DNA from: Anaerococcus provencensis
GTDB taxonomy: Bacteria > Bacillota > Clostridia > Tissierellales > Peptoniphilaceae
Assembly (NCBI RefSeq): GCF_000312365.2
Contig: NZ_HG003686.1
Span: 62,001-126,000 of the forward strand
Reading direction: 5' to 3'
DNA: 64,000 nt
The translations under genes were made by a program, and so were the position numbers. The notes beneath the pieces were generated by a model. That model had not been told where the DNA came from, searched no databases, and worked only from the letters and a program-made list of their open reading frames with translations. Shown here piece by piece: positions 45,812 through 51,052 of the stretch (positions are counted from its first letter, which is position 1; the number at the start of each line of letters is the position of its first letter).

Positions 45812-45827
45812 TTAGCAGATTAGCTAA
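45812..45827. promoter_or_regulatory. Probable repressor operator (TTAGC-N6-GCTAA)
   Basis: A perfect 5-bp inverted repeat TTAGC-AGATTA-GCTAA sits across the predicted start of the repressor promoter, where bound protein would block its own transcription. The same palindrome recurs at 47042-47057. Confidence 0.6.
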
Positions 45828-45847
45828 TAATGTAATAGGAGGTAATC

Positions 45848-46219
45848 ATGAACAATCACGAACTGACTTTTGGGGATTTTATTTCTCAGAAGAGAAAGGA
45901 TTTAAGAATCACCTTAAAGGATATGGCGGACAGGCTTAATATTTCCTCACCGTATCTAAGCGATGTAGAGAAAGGAAAAAGAGATTCTTTTGACTTAGAT
46001 AGGTTGAACCAAATTGCTAAAATATTAAACTTGGATGAAGAAGAATCATCCATTATGATGGATTTAGCTGGAAAGCAAAGAAATACGGTGGCACCTGATT
46101 TGCCAGAGTATATTTTAAAGACTAAAGGCTTAAGCGTAGCTTTGAGAAAGGCTAGAGACTTAGATGTCAAAGAAGAAGAGTGGATAAAATTCATTGAAGA
46201 AATTGAAAAAGAGAGGTAG
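45848..46219 (+). CDS. XRE-family transcriptional repressor (ImmR-like)
   Basis: A 123-residue DNA-binding protein. The N-terminal helix-turn-helix (about residues 10-65) is FGDFISQKRKDLRITLKDMADRLNISSPYLSDVEKGKR, split here for reading; the core LKDMADRLNIS and SPYLSDVEKG match Cro/CI and ImmR-like repressors. The C-terminal half is helical. Next to an ImmA-type protease it should act as the immunity repressor of the element, removed by cleavage. AGGAGG precedes the ATG. Confidence 0.85.
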   Translation: MNNHELTFGDFISQKRKDLRITLKDMADRLNISSPYLSDVEKGKRDSFDLDRLNQIAKILNLDEEESSIMMDLAGKQRNTVAPDLPEYILKTKGLSVALRKARDLDVKEEEWIKFIEEIEKER

Positions 46220-46221
46220 GC

Positions 46222-47007
46222 ATGTATCAATATAACTTCAACAAATCAAGTACAGGTGCTCCATTTATCACTTTAGATCAAATTGAATCACTGACCGAGC
46301 AAATTCTCAATAAATATTGTCCTTCTGCAATTGAAAATTTTGAAGCAGTAGATATTGAGGGGCTTGCAGAATTTGATTTAGGGTTTAATGTTGAGTATGC
46401 CTACTTATCTCATAACGGATGCTATGCAGGGATGATGGTCTTTAATGATGACCAAGTAATACGAACAATGAAAAGCCTAATGCCAAATATTGAAACTGGA
46501 CAATGGGAACTAGAATATCTTACAGATAGAGCTAATACTATTCTAATAGATAAGCAATTAGATAATCCAAGAGATAAAGGATTTAGAAGATTTACCCTAG
46601 CTCATGAATGTGGACATGGTGTAATTCATCCGTGTGTATTCTATAGAGATCCAAACCAACTATCTTTTTTTAATGAAGAAGAAAAGCCTGCATCACTAGC
46701 TTGTAGAACTGGCGATGTTAATAAGAAGAAAAATAAACGCTGGGGATTTATGGATACAATAGAATGGCAGGCGAATACATTTGCTTCTTGTCTTTTGATG
46801 AATAAAAAAGCGATTATAAAGTATTTATACTATCTAGGTTATGATAAGCATATTAAGGATGAGACTTATCTATTTGATTTCATCATGAAAGTATCAGAGC
46901 AATTCCAAGTATCAAAAACAGCAGCATTAGTTCGATTAAAAGTATTAGGCTATGCACCTAATGACTTTGAATTAACAAAAGAACTATATAACGAATTTAG
47001 TTTTTAA
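46222..47007 (+). CDS. ImmA/IrrE-family metallopeptidase
   Basis: A 261-residue zinc protease. The active-site HEXXH is in LAHECGHGV near residues 128-132. A second region EWQANTFASCLLMNKKAII, with its glutamate and hydrophobic helix, is typical of ImmA/IrrE proteins. In ICEBs1 and related phages, ImmA cleaves ImmR to derepress the element when DNA damage or cell signals act. It follows the repressor gene after 2 bases and is then closed by a terminator. Confidence 0.88.
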   Translation: MYQYNFNKSSTGAPFITLDQIESLTEQILNKYCPSAIENFEAVDIEGLAEFDLGFNVEYAYLSHNGCYAGMMVFNDDQVIRTMKSLMPNIETGQWELEYLTDRANTILIDKQLDNPRDKGFRRFTLAHECGHGVIHPCVFYRDPNQLSFFNEEEKPASLACRTGDVNKKKNKRWGFMDTIEWQANTFASCLLMNKKAIIKYLYYLGYDKHIKDETYLFDFIMKVSEQFQVSKTAALVRLKVLGYAPNDFELTKELYNEFSF

Positions 47008-47031
47008 AATATAGCTTAGCTATATTTTTTT
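47007..47031 (+). terminator. Terminator after the ImmA gene
   Basis: AAATATAGC and GCTATATTT pair across a TTA loop, followed by a T-run. It overlaps the ImmA stop codon. Confidence 0.82.
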
Positions 47032-47041
47032 AAGAAAGAAA

Positions 47042-47057
47042 TTAGCAAAGAAGCTAA
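47042..47057. promoter_or_regulatory. Second TTAGC-N6-GCTAA palindrome
   Basis: TTAGC-AAAGAA-GCTAA matches the palindrome at 45812 in both arms and in the 6-base spacer length. It lies upstream of the zinc-ribbon gene, at the entry to the early region. Confidence 0.55.
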
Positions 47058-47079
47058 CAAGGAAAGACAAGGAGGTATT

Positions 47080-47244
47080 ATGGAACAAATGGCATGTCCA
47101 GTCTGTAAAAAGAGATTTTTTGATGTATCAAGAATTCCCTTAGAGAAAATAGAGATAGCAGCAAAATGTCCACACTGTGGGAAAATCTCAACACTGGAAA
47201 TATCAAACAAAAATAAGAAAAAACCATACCGAGCAAAGAAGTAA
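47080..47244 (+). CDS. Small zinc-ribbon protein, 54 residues
   Basis: This short gene starts at ATG 47080 after GGAGG. The peptide opens MEQMACPVCKKRFFDV and contains a second pair CPHCGKIS (about residues 30-37), so two CxxC sets probably bind one zinc ion. The basic C-terminus (NKNKKKPYRAKK) suggests nucleic-acid contact. It resembles Com-like and other phage zinc-finger proteins, but the function is unknown. Confidence 0.75.
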   Translation: MEQMACPVCKKRFFDVSRIPLEKIEIAAKCPHCGKISTLEISNKNKKKPYRAKK

Positions 47245-47255
47245 ATGTAACTATC

Positions 47256-47301
47256 AAATAGCCGGATGAGTATTCAAAAGGAAACTCATCTGGCTATTTT
47301 T
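47256..47301 (+). terminator. Terminator after the zinc-ribbon gene
   Basis: AAATAGCCGGATGAGT and ACTCATCTGGCTATTT form a stem of 16 bp with one G-U, followed by TTTT. Confidence 0.9.
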
Positions 47302-47320
47302 ATATTAAGGAGGTGATCCT

Positions 47321-47456
47321 ATAGAAATAAGAAACAAAGAAGGAAAAAGAGTCTGTGATATTAGCGAAGACAAGAAAAAGCTAACTATCAGGCGAGGTAA
47401 AAGTACAACCATAGCCTATGTAGTTAAAGGCGAAATTAAAATTTTAAATAAGTAAA
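47321..47456 (+). pseudogene. Small phage gene with lost start codon and frameshift
   Basis: GGAGGTGATC is followed at the right spacing not by ATG but by ATA (47321). The frame reads IEIRNKEGKRVCDISEDKK and then breaks at a run of five A near 47399-47403. Shifting by one base restores GKSTTIAYVVKGEIKILNK up to TAA 47456. The peptide resembles small beta-hairpin proteins common in clostridial prophages (from memory, low certainty). Two faults, at start and middle, suggest decay; a sequencing error at the A-run is possible. Confidence 0.5.
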
Positions 47457-47462
47457 AGAGAT

Positions 47463-47553
47463 ATCCGCAAGAACGCTAGACGGCAGTCGGAAAACCAAAC
47501 CATGGTTTTCTATTGCCGTCTTTTTTGTTTTTACGGATGGCCTTCTTGCGGAT
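47463..47553 (+). repeat. Nested inverted repeats enclosing a terminator-like hairpin
   Basis: The outer arms ATCCGCAAGAA (47463-47473) and TTCTTGCGGAT (47543-47553) are perfect complements. Inside is a second stem of GACGGCA/TGCCGTC (47479-47485 with 47514-47520) and GAAAACCA/TGGTTTTC, followed by TTTTTT. The structure sits directly upstream of the sigma-like gene and could be an attenuator, anti-terminator switch or processed RNA. Confidence 0.7.
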
Positions 47554-47579
47554 CTAGATATTTTGCAAGGAGGCAAAAG

Positions 47580-48098
47580 ATGGCAAAGAAAAGATATTTA
47601 GAAATAAATGGCAAAGAAATCGAAGTTAGTGAAGAAGTCTACAAAGAATATATGAAACCAATCTGGAGAGAAAAAAAGAGAATCCAAAGAGCCTACAAGA
47701 ATTTAGAAGAACTACAAGATAAAGACAGAATTAAAACAGTGGCTGAGAAAAATGGAAACTATGTCCAAGCAGGAAGTTTAGAAACAGGCTTTGTCGAAAC
47801 AAAAGAATATGGTCTTCCCTTATCCCTTGATGTTGCTGAAGAGGAATACGACTTTGAAGTAACTAGCGTTAAAAATACTGAGGATATAGTAACGTACAAA
47901 CTTCTAGAAGAAGCATTCTTAGAAGTCATTAGTGAATTTTCTGAAAGAGATAAAAAAGTTCTAAAACTACTTTTTCTCTACGAAATGAAAGAAAGAGAAG
48001 TCGCAGAAGTAGTAGGAATATCCCAAAAAACAGTTAATAACATCAAAAATAAGCATTTACCAAAGATTCAAGAGAAATTGAGACCTTGGAAAAAATAA
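47580..48098 (+). CDS. Phage sigma-70 region 4-like regulator
   Basis: A 172-residue protein whose C-terminal helix-turn-helix resembles sigma region 4: FSERDKKVLKLLFLYEMKEREVAEVVGISQKTVNNIKNK (about residues 122-160), broken here only for reading. The N-terminal half is charged and helical. The frame extends upstream to 47502 inside the hairpin, but AAGGAGG at 47567-47573 points to ATG 47580. Such proteins are frequent early phage regulators in clostridia. Its stop overlaps the next ORF. Confidence 0.8.
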   Translation: MAKKRYLEINGKEIEVSEEVYKEYMKPIWREKKRIQRAYKNLEELQDKDRIKTVAEKNGNYVQAGSLETGFVETKEYGLPLSLDVAEEEYDFEVTSVKNTEDIVTYKLLEEAFLEVISEFSERDKKVLKLLFLYEMKEREVAEVVGISQKTVNNIKNKHLPKIQEKLRPWKK

Positions 48099-48457
48099 TT
48101 ACTCAAAAACTTACTAGATGTCCTAAGGAATATGAGGGAAGAAGTCTTACTCAAATACAAACAGGATGTCCTAAGAAGTATGAGGAGATACAACTTACTC
48201 AAAATGAAGGCAAATGTCCTAAGGAGTATGAGAGGAGAAATCTTACTCAAAAATTTAAAGAATGTCCCAAGGAGTATGAAAGGAGGAACAAAGTGGACTT
48301 AGTAAAAAACGAACAGATGGCAGAAAGTTTAATAGCCATCTCAATTGTTGCCAAGAAGATAGCTAAGGAATTAATGCAACCAGAGAAAGGAGAAAAAGAT
48401 GTCAAGAATAAAGCTACTAATGGAAATCAAAGAAGATGCAGAGAATCTTGCATCTAG
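48086..48457 (+). CDS. Tandem-repeat ORF of unknown function (16-residue repeats)
   Basis: The frame starts at TTG 48086 inside the previous gene and gives 123 residues. Residues 12-68 hold four copies of a 16-residue unit of the pattern CPKEYERRNLTQxxxx, the last one shortened. The rest, VDLVKNEQMAESLIAISIVAKKIAKELMQ, is a helix. GTG 48293 after AGGAGG (48281-48286) could be the real start of a 54-residue protein, leaving the repeats as a leader. Synonymous changes among the units (CCT/CCC, GAG/GAA) favour translation. No family is recognised. Confidence 0.5.
   Translation: MEKIITQKLTRCPKEYEGRSLTQIQTGCPKKYEEIQLTQNEGKCPKEYERRNLTQKFKECPKEYERRNKVDLVKNEQMAESLIAISIVAKKIAKELMQPEKGEKDVKNKATNGNQRRCRESCI
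48119..48289 (+). repeat. 48-bp direct repeats, four copies
   Basis: Units start at 48119, 48167, 48215 and 48263 with exactly 48-base spacing; the last is cut after nine codons. Consensus features are TGTCCTAAGGAGTATGAG and CTTACTCAAA. Each has an AAGGAG-like site before a TATG, so each could bind a ribosome. They are too few, and too coding-like, for a CRISPR array. Confidence 0.8.
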
Positions 48458-48695
48458 TATAGGTGTCCTTCTAACAGCACTAGAAAGTGATGAGGAACTG
48501 CCTAAAGAAGAGAAGGCAAAACAAGAAGAAAAGACCTATGAGATTGAAGATGTTAGAAAGATACTAGCCGACAAATCAAGATTAGGCCATACAGCTAAGA
48601 TAAGAGAACTCTTAGAAAAGTATGGAGCTAAAAAGTTATCTGAGATTGATCCAAGTAACTATAAGGACTTGGTAGCAGATGTGGAGAAGTTGTAA
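48399..48695 (+). CDS. Small phage replication-region protein (often labelled rrp5-like)
   Basis: A 98-residue protein: MSRIKLLMEIKEDAENLASSIG at the start, a helical middle, then TYEIEDVRKILADKSRLGHTAKIRELLEKYGAKKLSEIDPSNYKDLVADVEKL, quoted in pieces. Similar small proteins lie directly before DUF2800 genes in many clostridial prophages and have been misnamed rRNA biogenesis protein rrp5. The ribosome site AAAGGAG precedes ATG 48399. It overlaps the previous ORF, and its stop touches the DUF2800 start. The function is unknown. Confidence 0.65.
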   Translation: MSRIKLLMEIKEDAENLASSIGVLLTALESDEELPKEEKAKQEEKTYEIEDVRKILADKSRLGHTAKIRELLEKYGAKKLSEIDPSNYKDLVADVEKL

Positions 48696-49813
48696 TGGGC
48701 GCTCATGCTATTTTATCAGCATCATCTTCTAATAGATGGATTCACTGTCCACCAAGCGTAAAGCTATCTCAAAAATATGAAGATGAAGTTAGTCCTTATG
48801 CACTTGAAGGTACCTCAGCTCATGCCTTAGCAGAATATAAACTAAAAAAGTTATTAGGCTTAGATGTAAAAGATCCAACAGAGGATTTAGATTTTTATGA
48901 TGAAGAAATGGATGAGTTAACTGAAGGATATGCCTCATATGTAATAGAAGTAATAAGTAGTTATGAAAGCCCAGCCGTCTTTGTGGAAGAAAGACTTAAC
49001 CTATCAGACTATGTTAAAGAGTCCTTTGGTACAGCTGACTGTGTAGTTGTTGGCGGAAAAGAACTTCATGTAATAGATCTAAAGTATGGTCAGGGAGTTT
49101 TAGTAGATGCTAAAGATAATTCACAACTCATGTTATACGGACTTGGCGCATTAAGTCTCTTTGATGGAATTTATGATATTGAGGAAGTAATTCTTCATAT
49201 CTATCAACCAAGAAGATGCAATATATCAACTTGTGAAATCAAGAAGATAGAACTTTATGAGTGGGGAGAAACCATACGAGAAATTGCTGAGAAAGCCTAT
49301 AAAGGCGAGGGAGAATTTTCTTGTGGAGAATGGTGCATCTTCTGCAAAGCAAAGAATAAATGCAGGAAAAGAGCAGAAGAAAATCTAAAACTAGCACAAG
49401 AAGAATTTATTCTACCACCAGAACTATCTGATGATGAAATTGAAGAGATTCTACCAAAACTAGATGAAATGGAACAATGGGTCAAAGACATCAAGGCTTA
49501 CGCTTTAGAAAGAGCAATGAAGGGTCATAGGTGGAAGGACCTAAAACTTGTTGAAGGTAGGTCTAATAGAAAATACCGAGATGAAGATGAAGTTGTAAAA
49601 AAAGTAAAAGAACTGGGATTCAATCCCTTTGAAGAAAAGTTACTTGGCATCACAGCTATGACTAAGTTACTAGGTAAGAAAGTCTTTGATGAAAATATCA
49701 ACGACTTATTAGAAAAACCAAAAGGCAAACTTATCTTAGTGAACATTAATGATAAAAGAGATGAAGTAGTAATTGAAAATGTGAAAGAAGAATTTGGAGT
49801 GGTTAAGGAATGA
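48695..49813 (+). CDS. DUF2800 phage protein (PD-(D/E)XK nuclease-like)
   Basis: A 372-residue DUF2800-type protein. The opening GAHAILSASSSNRWIHCPPSVKLSQKYED and the HALAEYKL part are characteristic. Nuclease-like features are FGTADCVVVGGKELHVIDLKYGQG, with D-(x)-D and K spacing as in PD-(D/E)XK folds. A cysteine-rich patch (CGEWCIFCKAKNKCRKRAEE) near residue 211 recalls Cas4-like nucleases. It likely works with DUF2815 and the polymerase in phage recombination or replication. A freestanding HNH gene follows with overlap. Confidence 0.82.
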   Translation: MGAHAILSASSSNRWIHCPPSVKLSQKYEDEVSPYALEGTSAHALAEYKLKKLLGLDVKDPTEDLDFYDEEMDELTEGYASYVIEVISSYESPAVFVEERLNLSDYVKESFGTADCVVVGGKELHVIDLKYGQGVLVDAKDNSQLMLYGLGALSLFDGIYDIEEVILHIYQPRRCNISTCEIKKIELYEWGETIREIAEKAYKGEGEFSCGEWCIFCKAKNKCRKRAEENLKLAQEEFILPPELSDDEIEEILPKLDEMEQWVKDIKAYALERAMKGHRWKDLKLVEGRSNRKYRDEDEVVKKVKELGFNPFEEKLLGITAMTKLLGKKVFDENINDLLEKPKGKLILVNINDKRDEVVIENVKEEFGVVKE

Positions 49814-50307
49814 AAAAAATACCACTTACAAAAGGATTTTATGCATTAGTTGACGATGAAGATTACAAAGAACTATCAAAATATAAGTGGTTTGCCAGCG
49901 GTCATCCAGGTCAGTTATATGCCTGTAGACACAATCCAGAGAATAAATCTCGCCATATTAGAATGCATAGGCAAATTCTAAATGCTCCAGAGAATATGGA
50001 AGTAGATCATATAAATCTGAATAGATTAGATAATAGACGATCTAATTTGAGGCTAGCAACTAGACAAGAAAATTCTTTTAATAGAAAAAAGTTTAACATG
50101 AAATCTCACTCTAGATATAAGGGAGTTACTTTTCATATTAGAGATAGATGTTGGCAAGCGTGCATCAGAATAAATGAAAAGCATATTTATTTAGGCAGTT
50201 TTGATAAAGAAGTAGACGCTGCAATGGCGTACAACGAAGCGGCAAAAAAGTATCATGGTAGATTTGCAAAATTAAATATAATTCAGGAGGAAAATTATGC
50301 AAAATAA
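49810..50307 (+). CDS. HNH homing endonuclease with AP2 domain
   Basis: A 165-residue freestanding endonuclease. The HNH core runs MEVDHINLNRLDNRRSNLRLATRQENSFNRK (about residues 60-92, shown in part), with HINLNRLDNRRSNL giving the typical D-H-N pattern. An AP2 DNA-binding domain follows (YKGVTFHIRDRCWQACIRIN to AMAYNEAAKKYHG). It interrupts the DUF2800-DUF2815 pair, as mobile HNH genes do. The DUF2815 ribosome site lies within its last codons. Confidence 0.88.
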   Translation: MKKIPLTKGFYALVDDEDYKELSKYKWFASGHPGQLYACRHNPENKSRHIRMHRQILNAPENMEVDHINLNRLDNRRSNLRLATRQENSFNRKKFNMKSHSRYKGVTFHIRDRCWQACIRINEKHIYLGSFDKEVDAAMAYNEAAKKYHGRFAKLNIIQEENYAK

Positions 50308-50842
50308 AACAAAAGTAATTACTGGAGAAGTTAGATTATCATATTTTAATGGTTGGGAACCAAAGTCAATCAATGGTGGTAAAGAAAGGTATTCAGTATC
50401 TGTCATTATCCCAAAGAGCGACCAAAAGACAATTGAGAAGATTGAAAAGGCAGTAGATGCTGCTATTGATGAAGGACTTTCTAAATTTAATGGAAAGAAG
50501 CCAAATAAGAAAGCCATCAAACTTCCATTAAGAGATGGTGACACAGAAAAAGATGATGAGGCTTATGCCGATGCATACTTCTTAAATGCCAACTCTATGA
50601 CAGCACCTCAAATTGTGGATAGAAACGTAGAACCTATTCTTGATAGAAGTGAAGTCTACTCAGGAGTTTATGCAAGGGTATCTCTTAACTTCTATGCCTA
50701 CAATGTAAATGGCAATAAGGGCGTAGCGGTTGGGCTAGGGAATATTCAAAAACTAAGAGATGGACAACCTCTAGGAAATAGGTCTAATGCAGCAGATGAC
50801 TTCGATGCTATGGACGATGATGATGAAGATTTCTTAGCATAG
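50297..50842 (+). CDS. DUF2815 phage single-strand DNA-binding-like protein
   Basis: A 181-residue DUF2815 protein. The start KTKVITGEVRLSYFNGWEPKSINGG and the middle SVIIPKSDQKTIEKIEKAVDAAIDEG are family features. The acidic tail ends DDFDAMDDDDEDFLA, like the tail of single-strand DNA-binding proteins that recruit partners. It is probably the SSB-like or annealing protein of the phage replisome. AGGAGG lies in the end of the HNH gene. Confidence 0.8.
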   Translation: MQNKTKVITGEVRLSYFNGWEPKSINGGKERYSVSVIIPKSDQKTIEKIEKAVDAAIDEGLSKFNGKKPNKKAIKLPLRDGDTEKDDEAYADAYFLNANSMTAPQIVDRNVEPILDRSEVYSGVYARVSLNFYAYNVNGNKGVAVGLGNIQKLRDGQPLGNRSNAADDFDAMDDDDEDFLA

Positions 50843-50851
50843 GAGGTAGAA

Positions 50852-51052
50852 ATGGACTATTTAATTACAGCAATAGTTTTAGCTATTTGGTCCTTTTTAT
50901 GGTATAAGCTTGGATTTTTACAAGCTCAGTTAAAAGAACTAGATAGAGATATCAGAAAAATAGAAAAACAAATAAAAGAAGATAGAAAAAATAATTTAGC
51001 AGAATTAACAAAGCTTAGTGATAGCTATGAAGAGATTGTCCATAGATCTTGA
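50852..51052 (+). CDS. Small membrane protein with coiled coil
   Basis: A 66-residue peptide with one N-terminal helix (about residues 3-22: YLITAIVLAIWSFLWYKLGF) followed by a charged helix LKELDRDIRKIEKQIKEDRKNNLAELTKL that would form a coiled coil. AGGAGGTAG precedes the ATG. It overlaps the polymerase gene by 26 bases. I do not know the family; membrane-anchored phage replication factors or superinfection factors are conceivable. Confidence 0.6.
   Translation: MDYLITAIVLAIWSFLWYKLGFLQAQLKELDRDIRKIEKQIKEDRKNNLAELTKLSDSYEEIVHRS

Noticed and set aside
47502..47580. N-terminal extension of the sigma-like protein
   Set aside because: It starts inside the hairpin loop, has no ribosome site and translates to an unlikely cysteine- and tyrosine-rich stretch; ATG 47580 has AAGGAGG.
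48119..48289. Tandem repeats as a CRISPR array
   Set aside because: There are no unique spacers; the units are contiguous 48-base repeats with a preserved reading frame, and no cas genes are nearby.
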